Shown piece after piece: positions 27,299-35,568 of a DNA stretch of 64,000 bases. Both the position numbers and the translations under genes were made by a program. Under the pieces are notes generated by a model. It had not been told where the DNA came from and did not search any database. It was given only the letters and a program-made list of their open reading frames with translations. The DNA is from Tolypothrix brevis GSE-NOS-MK-07-07A (GTDB lineage: Bacteria; Cyanobacteriota; Cyanobacteriia; Cyanobacteriales; Nostocaceae): positions 1 through 64,000 of the forward strand of contig JAHHIJ010000001.1 in assembly GCA_019358985.1 (NCBI GenBank), read 5' to 3'. The first letter of the stretch is position 1, and each line of letters opens with the position of its first letter.

Positions 27299-27562
27299 CT
27301 AAACTTCTTCAGCTAAAAGTTGACCCTTCACTCGTTCATATTCATCTTCGAGAAGCCATTCTTGGGCAGCTTCATAGTTGGAGTGAGTAACTACAAGTTT
27401 ATAGTCAGATCCAGGATTAAAAATACGGCAAGTGCCATCTCGATCACTTACTAGCATAAGAATTTTAGGTGGGAAAAGAACTGTATCAACCCAAAGTTCC
27501 AGGAATTTCCAGGTTTTACCTTGTTCTGCGAGGGCTAGTGCGTGGGATTGCATGATACTCAC
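27299..27562 (-). CDS. Small hypothetical protein overlapping its upstream partner
   Basis: An 87-residue protein (or 84 from an ATG three codons later at 27553). It reads QGKTWKFLELWVDTVLFPPK, then LMLVSDRDGTCRIFNPGSDY and ends acidic (AAQEWLLEDEYERVKGQLLA). I do not know the family. Its first 47 bases overlap the end of the 119-residue gene in another frame, so they are translationally coupled, as in toxin-antitoxin or effector-immunity pairs. That role is only a guess. Confidence 0.6.
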   Translation of the reverse strand: MSIMQSHALALAEQGKTWKFLELWVDTVLFPPKILMLVSDRDGTCRIFNPGSDYKLVVTHSNYEAAQEWLLEDEYERVKGQLLAEEV

Positions 27563-27875
27563 CTGTTGTCTTCACAATTTTAATCTCACCATAGTAAAGA
27601 GAGGTTTGGCTCCCATCTGTTCTAATTATGTAGGCGATTGGTTCGCAAAAGTAGAGTCCATACCGTTCGTAATCATCGTCTTCATCCTCTACTCCGGTTT
27701 GCTCTCCTCCCTCAATGATAGCCTGTGTGACTCGTTTTAGGGTTTCGAGATCGTTGAATACATGCGCTCTACCTTCTCTTCGTAACAGTCGTTGGACTTG
27801 AGGGGTATTAGGTAAATGGCGATCAATGATACTTGGTCGGGGATCAGGAATAATATCTCGGTCAATTCCACTCAT
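27516..27875 (-). CDS. Small protein with YERYGLYF motif, paired with 27299 gene
   Basis: A 119-residue protein that begins MSGIDRDIIPDPRPSIIDRH and has LRREGRAHVFNDLETLKRVT, then YERYGLYFCEPIAYIIR and SLYYGEIKI. I recall similar cyanobacterial small proteins near mobile genes, possibly grouped under a DUF name that I cannot confirm. A strand-rich C-terminal half and acidic middle (GVEDEDDDYERYG) are visible. The 3' end overlaps the next gene by 47 bases. It lies 54 bases after the nuclease-like gene on the same strand, so all three may be one transcript. Confidence 0.6.
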   Translation of the reverse strand: MSGIDRDIIPDPRPSIIDRHLPNTPQVQRLLRREGRAHVFNDLETLKRVTQAIIEGGEQTGVEDEDDDYERYGLYFCEPIAYIIRTDGSQTSLYYGEIKIVKTTGEYHAIPRTSPRRTR

Positions 27876-27929
27876 GGGTTAGGCGATCGTATATCTCTCA
27901 AAATCGCTTATTGTAATCGATATGTGGGA

Positions 27930-28598
27930 TTAAACCAAATCGCCTATTCCTGACGACTGAAAATCTGGCAGTTGGCAAATGGCTTTGAGAACTTGCAATA
28001 ACTCGATTGCATCTGGAGATTCATTCAAGTTCAGTAATGGCATTAACTGATAAGTCGCCGGTGTACTTTGTCTAAGATAAACATACTGATAACGCAATCC
28101 ATTCGTGATCAGTCCCCATACAGATTCTTGCTGTTCTAAACTTTTATAAGCATAGGTCAGCAGTTGTGGTAAACCTTGAAGTACGTCAGCTAAACTATTT
28201 TTCGTCTCAATCACTAACACCCAAAAAGGCGGCAGAGTAATTGCCTGAGCGTTGTTGATTGCTAAAATATCCATGCGTCCTTTAATATTTGTATCCTCGT
28301 CTTCGATGGAAATAGCAATTACATCCTCCATCGTCAACCGAATCAGCACATCATAAAATCCAGCCAATCGCATTAATGGGGCAAGAGTCAAAAATTTAAC
28401 TAATCCTTCCGAAACTTTTCCCGCTGCTAGGTAACGTTTAAAGTCGTTTCTAATCCGCAATAAATCTTGCTGTTCAATCTCAGTCAGAGGTTGTAAGGTT
28501 AAGTAGTCTGTAAATGAGCCAATTGGCTGTTCTTGCAGCTTCAGCAAGCGATGAACGTCGTTTAAAGATAGGTTACTCGCTTCTACGGTGAGTGTCAT
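27930..28598 (-). CDS. HsdR-N-like PD-(D/E)XK nuclease domain protein
   Basis: A 222-residue protein. The core KGRMDILAIN (Asp), then FWVLVIETKNSLADVLQGLP (ExK) and QLLTYAYKSL (Gln helix) gives the PD-(D/E)XK pattern of the type I restriction subunit N-terminal domain; VWGLITNGLRYQYVYL completes the fold. No helicase or methylase partner is present, so it is a stand-alone nuclease-type protein, as is common in cyanobacteria. The catalytic residues look intact. It heads a three-gene minus-strand group with the two small genes. Confidence 0.75.
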   Translation of the reverse strand: MTLTVEASNLSLNDVHRLLKLQEQPIGSFTDYLTLQPLTEIEQQDLLRIRNDFKRYLAAGKVSEGLVKFLTLAPLMRLAGFYDVLIRLTMEDVIAISIEDEDTNIKGRMDILAINNAQAITLPPFWVLVIETKNSLADVLQGLPQLLTYAYKSLEQQESVWGLITNGLRYQYVYLRQSTPATYQLMPLLNLNESPDAIELLQVLKAICQLPDFQSSGIGDLV

Positions 28599-28969
28599 AG
28601 GTGCTGATAGGTTGATTTATACTAATCTTAATATTGTCGCAATTTCCTACCCGCATTGACTAGATAGATTGCATAAATTCATGTCGAAAATTTATCACGA
28701 AAACTCTGTGTCACTCTGCGCTTACCTCCGCGCTCCTCTGCGTTAAAATATGACTCTGGGCAGAAAATTATCTCATGAAATCCCGACGATTAAAATCGCG
28801 CGCCAGGTGCTTCAACGCGCTTAACCCGCGCAACGCACTGGCTTGGCTACATAAACAAAGTCCGCCTGCGCGGACTAATCTGGAAATAGGGTTTTAAATT
28901 TAATTTGGCGAGATTAATAAAAGAATGCTAAATACAGCGTTTGATCAATTTGTAGCAAATTAATCTTGG
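28599..28969. other. Spacer upstream of acs with repeat hairpins
   Basis: There is no gene. It contains repeat-derived sequence (CTCTGCGCTTACCTCCGCGC; CCCGACGATTAAAATCG) and a hairpin AGTCCGCCTGCGCGGACT at 28859-28876. The promoter of acs should lie in or after this stretch, but I cannot place it. Confidence 0.35.
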
Positions 28970-29030
28970 CAACCCGATGCAATGCCATTGTCACCCGATG
29001 CAATGCCAATGCAACCCGATGCAATGCAAT
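28970..29030. repeat. Three tandem copies of a 20-bp motif before acs
   Basis: The unit ACCCGATGCAATGCCAATG is repeated three times with small changes (starting near 28971, 28993 and 29013), about 100 bases before the acs start. The spacing of 20-22 bases would place copies on the same DNA face every two turns, so a protein-binding array is possible, though cyanobacterial tandem repeats are also common. Confidence 0.6.
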
Positions 29031-29119
29031 TTCCCCTTATCTTTACGAAAAGCAAAACACTTTTAGCAAATCTGCCTACAGAATAGTTTGGAGTAACAAT
29101 ATTAATTAGCGATCGCGTT

Positions 29120-31093
29120 ATGTCTCAACCCACGATAGAATCAATCCTTCAAGAAAAGCGTTTATTCCATCCACCAACTGAGTTTTCCCAAAATGCTCAT
29201 ATCAAAAGTTTAGAAGATTATCAACGCCTTTACGACAAAGCTAAAGCAGATCCCCAAGCTTTTTGGGCAGAACTAGCCGAAACAGAGTTACACTGGTTCC
29301 AAAAATGGGACACGGTGCTAGATTGGCAACCACCTTTTGCAAAATGGTTCGTTGGTGGTAAAATTAATATTTCTTACAACTGTCTTGACAGACACCTCAC
29401 CACTTGGCGCAAAAATAAAGCAGCGCTGATTTGGGAAGGTGAACCGGGAGACTCACGCACTCTAACTTACGCGCAATTGCATCGAGAAGTTTGCCAGTTT
29501 GCCAATGTTCTCAAGCAGTTGGGAGTAGAAAAAGGCGATCGCGTTGGTATCTACATGCCAATGATACCCGAAGCTGCCATCGCCATGTTAGCTTGTGCGA
29601 GAATTGGCGCACCTCACAGCGTCGTTTTTGGTGGTTTCAGTGCCGAAGCTTTACGCGATCGCCTCATCGATACTCAAGCTAAACTAGTAGTCACTGCTGA
29701 TGGTGGTTTCAGAAAGGATGCGATCGTTCCTCTCAAAGAACAAGTAGACAAAGCTTTAGCTGATGGTGCTGTCCCCAGTGTAGAAAACGTCCTGGTTGTC
29801 AAGCGTACCGGACAAGATATTTATATGCAATTAGGGGGACGCGATCATTGGTGGCACGATTTGCAAAAAGGTGTCTCCGCCGATTGTCCCGCCGAACCGA
29901 TGGACAGCGAAGATATGCTGTTTATTCTTTACACTTCTGGCAGCACCGGCAAACCGAAAGGCGTTGTACATACAACTGGTGGTTATAACTTATATAGCCA
30001 CATGACCACCAAATGGATTTTCGATTTGCAAGATACAGATGTATACTGGTGTACTGCTGATGTCGGTTGGATTACTGGACACAGTTACATTGTCTACGGT
30101 CCCCTTTCCAACGGTGTAACCACCGTCATGTATGAAGGTGCGCCCCGTGCTTCAAATCCTGGCTGTTTCTGGGATGTAATTGAAAAATACGGCATCAATA
30201 TTTTTTATACTGCACCTACGGCAATTCGTGCTTTTATCAAAATGGGCGAACAACATCCCAATGCGCGAAATTTGTCTTCGCTACGTTTGTTGGGAACTGT
30301 TGGCGAACCGATTAATCCCGAAGCTTGGATGTGGTATCATAAGATAATAGGCGGGGAACGCTGCCCAATTGTTGATACCTGGTGGCAAACGGAAACAGGC
30401 GGTATTATGATTACGCCGTTGCCAGGAGCAATTTCTACTAAACCTGGTTCCGCAACTCTTCCTTTCCCCGGAATTATTGCCGATGTTGTAGATTTGGAAG
30501 GCAATTCTGTACCCAATAACGAAGGCGGTTATTTAGCGGTAATTCATCCTTGGCCCGGTATGATGCGGACAGTATACGGCGACCCAGAACGCTTCCGCAG
30601 CACTTATTGGGAACATATCCCCCCCAAAGATGGCAATTACATCTACTTTGCTGGCGATGGAGCGCGGCAAGATGAAGATGGGTATTTCTGGGTAATGGGA
30701 CGAGTTGATGATGTGCTGAATGTATCAGGGCATCGTTTGGGGACGATGGAGGTTGAATCGGCGTTAGTGTCTCATCCGGCTGTGGCTGAGGCTGCTGTGG
30801 TGGGTAAACCTGATGAACTTAAAGGTGAGGAAATTGTTGCTTTTGTGACGTTGGAGGGCAGTTTTCAGCCGAGTGAAGAATTGAGTAAGGAGTTGAAAAA
30901 GCACGTTGTCAAAGAAATTGGTGCGATCGCTCGTCCGGGTGAAATTCGCTTTACTGATGCTTTGCCGAAGACGCGATCAGGTAAGATTATGCGGCGATTG
31001 CTGCGAAATCTAGCTGCGGGTCAAGAGGTATCGGGGGATACTTCGACTCTAGAAGATCGCAGTGTGTTGGATAAGCTGCGGGAACAAGCTTAA
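29120..31093 (+). CDS. acs: Acetyl-CoA synthetase
   Basis: A 657-residue AMP-forming enzyme that makes acetyl-CoA from acetate, ATP and CoA. Conserved motifs: the P-loop-like [48 protein letters not shown] (hinge Asp) and the C-terminal [14 protein letters not shown] with the catalytic Lys, which is the acetylation-controlled residue in this family. Full length. The start ATG follows a HIP1 site. A 3' duplicate relic is found at 31498. Confidence 0.97.
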   Translation: MSQPTIESILQEKRLFHPPTEFSQNAHIKSLEDYQRLYDKAKADPQAFWAELAETELHWFQKWDTVLDWQPPFAKWFVGGKINISYNCLDRHLTTWRKNKAALIWEGEPGDSRTLTYAQLHREVCQFANVLKQLGVEKGDRVGIYMPMIPEAAIAMLACARIGAPHSVVFGGFSAEALRDRLIDTQAKLVVTADGGFRKDAIVPLKEQVDKALADGAVPSVENVLVVKRTGQDIYMQLGGRDHWWHDLQKGVSADCPAEPMDSEDMLFILYTSGSTGKPKGVVHTTGGYNLYSHMTTKWIFDLQDTDVYWCTADVGWITGHSYIVYGPLSNGVTTVMYEGAPRASNPGCFWDVIEKYGINIFYTAPTAIRAFIKMGEQHPNARNLSSLRLLGTVGEPINPEAWMWYHKIIGGERCPIVDTWWQTETGGIMITPLPGAISTKPGSATLPFPGIIADVVDLEGNSVPNNEGGYLAVIHPWPGMMRTVYGDPERFRSTYWEHIPPKDGNYIYFAGDGARQDEDGYFWVMGRVDDVLNVSGHRLGTMEVESALVSHPAVAEAAVVGKPDELKGEEIVAFVTLEGSFQPSEELSKELKKHVVKEIGAIARPGEIRFTDALPKTRSGKIMRRLLRNLAAGQEVSGDTSTLEDRSVLDKLREQA

Positions 31094-31676
31094 GATAGTC
31101 TTACGCAAAGGCGCAAAGAGTTAAAAGGGCATCTTTGCGTCTTGATCGAAGAGTTTTAAACTAATTTGTAGGTGTGATTTATGTACACAATAAATGCAGC
31201 GTGAAGGTTGAACATGATACGCTAGTACAGCTTGGCGTAAATAACAAAGGTACAGATGGTCGTGCTTTAATATAGGAATTTATCAACGCTCTTCTCGCGT
31301 CTTCACCTACATATATGAAAACAAGTCTAGTTGTATAGTTGGGGTATGAGTATTACTAAATATCTTATAGCGTTTCCTAGTCTGCTGAGGTACAAATTTA
31401 TCTGCGTCCATCGGCGTTTATCTATCTTCATCTGCGGTTAATTCTTTCCTTGTGTACCTCATGAATGTGGGAATCGCTATAATATATTATTTCAATTGAT
31501 GAAGATGGGTATTTCTAGATAATGGGACGAGTAGATGATGTGCTGAATGTGTCAGGACTACCATCGCAGAGACGCAAAGAATTAAAAGAGCGTCTTTGCG
31601 TGAGAATGCAAATTCATATTTTTAAGGGCGATCGCTTTCAAGTAAATTAAGCAATGAAGCATTTACAATTCCCTGA
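31094..31676. other. Post-acs spacer with hairpin and dispersed repeat
   Basis: An imperfect hairpin at 31104-31141 (ACGCAAAGGCGCAAAG with CATCTTTGCGT) may end acs transcription. At about 31370-31482 is an inverted-repeat unit that starts TATAGCGTTTCC, ends GGGAATCGCTATA and contains GAGGTAC/GTACCTC; related text (AACCGCAGATGAACGCAGAT) occurs at 33320. The acs relic at 31498 is described separately. Confidence 0.45.
31498..31556 (+). pseudogene. 59-bp relic of acs
   Basis: Bases 31498-31556 match acs 30671-30729 (the region encoding [20 protein letters not shown]) with four differences, one of which makes a TAG. It is followed by a hairpin similar to that after acs. It shows that part of acs and its downstream region was once duplicated in tandem and mostly lost. 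Confidence 0.75.
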
Positions 31677-32021
31677 GTGGAAGCACAACCTAGAGAAATT
31701 AGAAACTACGAAACAGCAGAGGGAAGAAGTTTTTTCGCAGAATGGCTTGATTGTTTAAGAGACATGAGAGCCAGAGTTAAAATAGAAAAGAGAGTTGAAC
31801 GAGTCAAATCAGGTAACTTAGGAGACTATCGCTCATTGAAACAAGGAGTTTTTGAACTGAGAATTGACTATGGTCCTGGCTACCGCGTTTATTTTGGGCA
31901 AATAGGGTCAACGATAATAGTTATACTCTGTGGTGGAGATAAAAGTACGCAAGAGCAAGACATTCTTCTAGCTAGGGAATATTGGAGAGATTATGAAAGA
32001 CGTGAAAACCCCAACCAGTAG
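31677..32021 (+). CDS. RelE/HigB-type toxin
   Basis: A 114-residue protein from GTG 31677. The core EWLDCLRDMRARVKIEKRVE, then GNLGDYRSLKQGVFELRIDY and GYRVYFGQIGSTIIVILCGG, with a closing DKSTQEQDILLAREYWRDY, is that of the phage-derived Gp49/HigB-like group of RelE/ParE toxins (addiction module killer proteins), which cleave mRNA on the ribosome. The toxin comes first and overlaps its antitoxin by 29 bases, the HigBA order. It appears intact. Confidence 0.85.
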   Translation: MEAQPREIRNYETAEGRSFFAEWLDCLRDMRARVKIEKRVERVKSGNLGDYRSLKQGVFELRIDYGPGYRVYFGQIGSTIIVILCGGDKSTQEQDILLAREYWRDYERRENPNQ

Positions 32022-32313
32022 CAGTTACCACGATTATTTAATTTCTTCTCTTAAAGATCCTGAACATGCTGCTGCATATATTGGGGTTATGTTGGAATTG
32101 GAAGAAGAAGGTCGTGAACCCGAATTGCTGCGATCGGCGTTAAAAAATGTGGTTGATGCTTTTTTACTGTCAGATAATCTTTCACAAGAAGCTAAACAGC
32201 ACTATGAACAGCTTGATAAGATGCTGTCAGAAACTGGTGGAACTGAAATTTACACTTTGATTGAGTTTTTGGATGCTCTTGGATATCGGATTGCGTTAGT
32301 ACCGAAAGATTGA
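31993..32313 (+). CDS. HigA-type antitoxin
   Basis: A 106-residue partner of the toxin at 31677. It starts MKDVKTPTSSSYHDYLISSL and has LKDPEHAAAYIGVMLELEEE, typical of the N-terminus of addiction-module antidote proteins. Unlike the usual members, a clear helix-turn-helix is not obvious in the C-terminal half, which instead reads ETGGTEIYTLIEFLDALGYR. Autoregulation is therefore uncertain. Translational coupling to the toxin is indicated by the 29-base overlap. Confidence 0.75.
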   Translation: MKDVKTPTSSSYHDYLISSLKDPEHAAAYIGVMLELEEEGREPELLRSALKNVVDAFLLSDNLSQEAKQHYEQLDKMLSETGGTEIYTLIEFLDALGYRIALVPKD

Positions 32314-32531
32314 TGCAGTGTTGAGAATGCGATCGCCTTACCTTCACCAGAAGCAAAATTTTTCACTGCAAGTAAAATCCGCTTTGCGTACTATCGCAGA
32401 TACCCATAGCGCATAAACAGAAATTACCCGCTTGCCTGTTAAACTGTATTAAAGAGGGAAATTAATCCCTATTTTCAATTTACACTTCCTCTTATACTGA
32501 CTTTTTCAAGGTGCGGTTAAAAAAAATCTGA

Positions 32532-33260
32532 ATGCTAGACCAAATTTTTGATTATCTTAACTTTCATTTCAGCGTCGAAGCGTCTTTAGTCTTACTCGTT
32601 CTGATTTTACTAGAGGCGGTGCTATCTGCTGACAACGCCATCGCCCTCGCTGCGATCGCTCAAGGACTCGAAGACAAAGAACTCGAACGTAAAGCCCTCA
32701 ATTTCGGCTTAGTCGTTGCCTATGTGCTACGCATCACCCTAATTCTCACCGCAACCTGGGTGCAACAATATTGGCAATTTAACGTATTGGGTGCAGCTTA
32801 CTTGCTTTGGCTAGTATTCCAACATTTTACCTCAGAAGAAGGCAAAGATAACCAGCATCACGGTCCCCGCTTTAACTCATTATTGCAAGCCATCCCCGTA
32901 ATTGCTTTCACGGATTTAGCATTTTCTTTGGATAGTGTGACAACAGCGATCGCAGTTTCTCAAGAAAGGTGGCTGGTACTCACAGGCGCCACAATTGGTA
33001 TTATCACCCTGCGATATATGGCAGGTTTGTTTATCAAGTGGTTGGATGAGTATGTTTATTTAGAAGACGCAGGCTATATCACTGTAGCGTTAGTAGGCTT
33101 ACGCTTGCTTTTGAAAGTCGTCAATGAGAGCTTTGTCCCACCAGAATGGGTGATGATTGGTGCGATCGCCCTCATTTTCGCTTGGGGGTTTTCTAAGCGC
33201 ACTATACCAGAATTATCAGAAGAACCGGAAAAGAGCGAGATTAAATCGTCAAATTCTTAG
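32532..33260 (+). CDS. TerC-family integral membrane protein
   Basis: A 242-residue protein with about seven hydrophobic helices. The two family motifs are present: VLILLEAVLSADNAIALAAI in helix 1 and VIAFTDLAFSLDSVTTAIAV in the middle, each with the membrane Asp/Asn thought to bind metal. TerC relatives take part in Mn2+ export and tellurite resistance, and plant homologues help thylakoid membrane assembly. No other ter genes are nearby, so a manganese or thylakoid role is more likely than tellurite resistance. Confidence 0.88.
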   Translation: MLDQIFDYLNFHFSVEASLVLLVLILLEAVLSADNAIALAAIAQGLEDKELERKALNFGLVVAYVLRITLILTATWVQQYWQFNVLGAAYLLWLVFQHFTSEEGKDNQHHGPRFNSLLQAIPVIAFTDLAFSLDSVTTAIAVSQERWLVLTGATIGIITLRYMAGLFIKWLDEYVYLEDAGYITVALVGLRLLLKVVNESFVPPEWVMIGAIALIFAWGFSKRTIPELSEEPEKSEIKSSNS

Positions 33261-33286
33261 CGAAAGTTAGTCATAGTTTTTGACAC

Positions 33287-33394
33287 TATAGCGGTTATCA
33301 GTTGGGTGCAATACATCAAAGAATTAAGGAACCGCAGATGAACGCAGATGGACGCAGATAAATCTGTACTTGATTCAAACGAGAAGCGCTATAG
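33287..33394. repeat. Inverted-repeat unit with CTATAG-type ends
   Basis: The unit runs from TATAGCGGTT to GAAGCGCTATAG and holds AACCGCAGATGAACGCAGAT, a sequence found in reverse orientation at 31400-31440. It appears to be the same dispersed repeat family as that at 31370. Between it and ndk lies a G/A-rich stretch and its C/T-rich partner (33451-33536). Confidence 0.45.
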
Positions 33395-33539
33395 TTGAAT
33401 GGCTAGGTTTTAAAAAGTTTAGTCAAGTTTTGTATAGCAGCGAAGTCTCAAAATGAGGAGACAAGGAGATGGGGAGACAAGGAGATGGGGGCAAGAATTG
33501 TTCTCCTTGTTTCCCTTGTCCCCCTCCCCCTCTCCTAAA

Positions 33540-33989
33540 TTACTCGTGCAACCAACGCATAATATCGGGTTGCCAATCGACTAACTCATCTTCCTTAAAC
33601 CATAGGGAAACCTCATTTTGCGCGGTTTCCGGAGCATCAGAACCGTGTATGATGTTGCGACCAATATTTACACCTAAATCGCCCCGAATTGTCCCTGGTT
33701 CCGCATTCAGAGGGTTTGTAGCGCCAATTATCTTTCTCGCAGAGGCGATTACGCCATCACCTTCCCAAACCATCGCTACCACAGGTCCAGAGGTGATAAA
33801 CTCCACCAAACTAGGAAAAAAGGGTCTTTCGCGGTGAACATCGTAGTGCGCTTCAGCCAATTCCCGACTGGGTTTTAGAAACTTCAAGCCAACTAGAGTA
33901 AAGCCTTTGGTTTCAAAGCGACCGATAATTTCACTTACTAGTCCCCGCTGTACCCCATCAGGCTTAATTGCTAAAAATGTGCGTTCCAT
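33540..33989 (-). CDS. ndk: Nucleoside diphosphate kinase
   Basis: A 149-residue kinase that balances NTP pools. The start at ATG 33989 ([17 protein letters not shown]) is preferred over the ATG two codons upstream because GAGGAG then lies six bases before it and the family begins there. The active-site His is in [20 protein letters not shown], and KPDGVQRGL and [20 protein letters not shown] are conserved. Complete and standard in length. Confidence 0.97.
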   Translation of the reverse strand: MERTFLAIKPDGVQRGLVSEIIGRFETKGFTLVGLKFLKPSRELAEAHYDVHRERPFFPSLVEFITSGPVVAMVWEGDGVIASARKIIGATNPLNAEPGTIRGDLGVNIGRNIIHGSDAPETAQNEVSLWFKEDELVDWQPDIMRWLHE

Positions 33990-34258
33990 CGTCATCTCCT
34001 CAAAGTTAACAAATTTGTTCTTTGTTAGTAGTTACAACTAACCACTAACCACTAACTACTAACTCTCAACCCTTGACCAATCAAAGTTTATCATGTCGCT
34101 GTAATACCCCTGCCTCAACGCTTCCTAGTTCGTAGATGTAAGGCGGTCAAAAACGAAACACCTTCTGACCAAAATTGAGTTCCATCGAAATTAGGGAAGA
34201 AGGTAGTTGAGTTTTTGACAACATGATATACTAATTTATGTACTAACAGTTTACATAA

Positions 34259-35521
34259 ATGCTGGTATTTGAGGCAAAACTTGAAGGACAAAGTGTGCAG
34301 TATCAAGCGCTTGATGAAGCGCTTAGAACTGCGCGGTTTGTTCGTAATGCTTGCCTTAGGTACTGGATGGACAACAAAGGTATTGGGCGTTACGACCTCA
34401 ATAAATTCTGCGCTGTCCTTGCTGCCAACACAGAGTTTCCTTGGGTATCCAAGTTGAACTCGATGGCAAGACAGGCTAGTGCTGAAAGGGCTTGGTCTGC
34501 AATTGCTCGGTTCTTTGATAATTGCAAGAAATCTAAACCAGGGAAGAAGGGTTTTCCACGTTTCAAGAAAGAACAGACACATGGTTCTGTTGAGTACAAG
34601 ACTTGTGGATGGCGACTTTCTGACGACCGCAGGCATATCACTTTTAGTGATGGATTTAAAGCGGGAACTTTCAAGCTTTGGGGAAAGAAAGGTGACCTGC
34701 ACGGATACCAACTTAAACAGTTTAAGAGAGTGCGGGTTGTGCGTCGTGCAGATGGCTATTATTGCCAGTTTTGTATCGACCAAGAGCGAGTAGAAAGGCG
34801 AGAACCAACGGGTAAAACTATTGGCATTGATGTTGGCTTGAACCATTTCTATACAGATAGTAATGGGGAAACAGTTGCAAATCCTCGCCACTTGCGTAAA
34901 AGCGAGAAGTCTTTGAGACGTTTGCAACGCCGGATGTCTAAGACTAAAAAGGGTTCTCAAAACAGAGTCAAGTTTAGAAATAAACTTGCTCGTAAGCATC
35001 TCAAAGTAAGTCGCCAGCGTAAAGACTTTGCTGTAAAGACGGCAAGGTGCGTGGTGAGGTCTAACGACCTCGTGGCGTATGAAGATTTGATGGTGCGAAA
35101 TATGGTGAAAAATCACCGCTTGGCTAAGTCGATTAGTGACGCTTCCTGGTCGCTGTTTCGTGAGTGGGTTGAGTATTTCGGTAAAGTGTTTGGCGTGGTA
35201 ACTGTTGCAGTTTCACCCCACTACACTTCGCAAAATTGCTCTAATTGTGGCGAGGTTGTCAAAAAGACTCTTAGTACCAGAACTCATGTATGTCCTCATT
35301 GTGGACATACTCAAGACCGAGACTGGAACGCGGCGCGAAACATATTAGAAAAAGGATTGAGTACGGCGGGTCACGTCGGAACTAACGCCTCTGGAGACAT
35401 CGACCTCTGTGTGGGTGGGGAAACTCCTCCAAGTAAGTCGGGTCGTGGAAAGAGGAAAACCAAAGAGCGATCTTTGGAATCCCCACCCACGTGCGTAGTA
35501 GGGTGGGGAGGATGTCAATAA
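34259..35521 (+). CDS. tnpB: Solitary TnpB (IS200/IS605-type, RNA-guided nuclease)
   Basis: A 420-residue TnpB. The RuvC-like residues are Asp191 in TIGIDVGLNHF, Glu275 in VAYEDLMVRNM and the DRDWNAARNI Asp pair (353/355). The zinc finger is CSNC (327-330) and CPHC (345-348). All catalytic residues remain, so it may be an active guide-RNA nuclease. No TnpA (Y1) transposase is adjacent, so this is an IS1341-type unit. The C-terminal 50 residues (after GLSTAGHVG) are encoded by the right-end DNA that also specifies the guide RNA scaffold, and look unstructured. It lies between ndk and speA. Confidence 0.93.
   Translation: MLVFEAKLEGQSVQYQALDEALRTARFVRNACLRYWMDNKGIGRYDLNKFCAVLAANTEFPWVSKLNSMARQASAERAWSAIARFFDNCKKSKPGKKGFPRFKKEQTHGSVEYKTCGWRLSDDRRHITFSDGFKAGTFKLWGKKGDLHGYQLKQFKRVRVVRRADGYYCQFCIDQERVERREPTGKTIGIDVGLNHFYTDSNGETVANPRHLRKSEKSLRRLQRRMSKTKKGSQNRVKFRNKLARKHLKVSRQRKDFAVKTARCVVRSNDLVAYEDLMVRNMVKNHRLAKSISDASWSLFREWVEYFGKVFGVVTVAVSPHYTSQNCSNCGEVVKKTLSTRTHVCPHCGHTQDRDWNAARNILEKGLSTAGHVGTNASGDIDLCVGGETPPSKSGRGKRKTKERSLESPPTCVVGWGGCQ
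35390..35517 (+). ncRNA. Probable right-end (omega) RNA scaffold of TnpB
   Basis: In TnpB elements the guide RNA scaffold overlaps the tnpB 3' end and runs to the right border. Here a strong hairpin, CCCCACCC (35481-35488) and GGGTGGGG (35501-35508) with a 12-base loop, sits nine bases before TCAA at 35514-35517, a plausible right-end cleavage motif. The guide would then begin at about 35518 (TAATGCGTTAAATTAATTAC). The 5' limit is a guess and transcription is inferred. Confidence 0.5.
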
Positions 35522-35568
35522 TGCGTTAAATTAATTACTTGTGGGTGACACACAGAGGTCAGGAAGAA

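Noticed and set aside
28970-29030. Possible CRISPR array
   Set aside because: Only three imperfect units of about 20 bases stand head to tail without spacers, and no cas gene is near.
34115-35116. 333-codon minus-strand frame opposite tnpB
   Set aside because: It lies wholly antisense to a well-supported TnpB gene, and its protein is a Ser/Lys/His-rich shadow without any domain.
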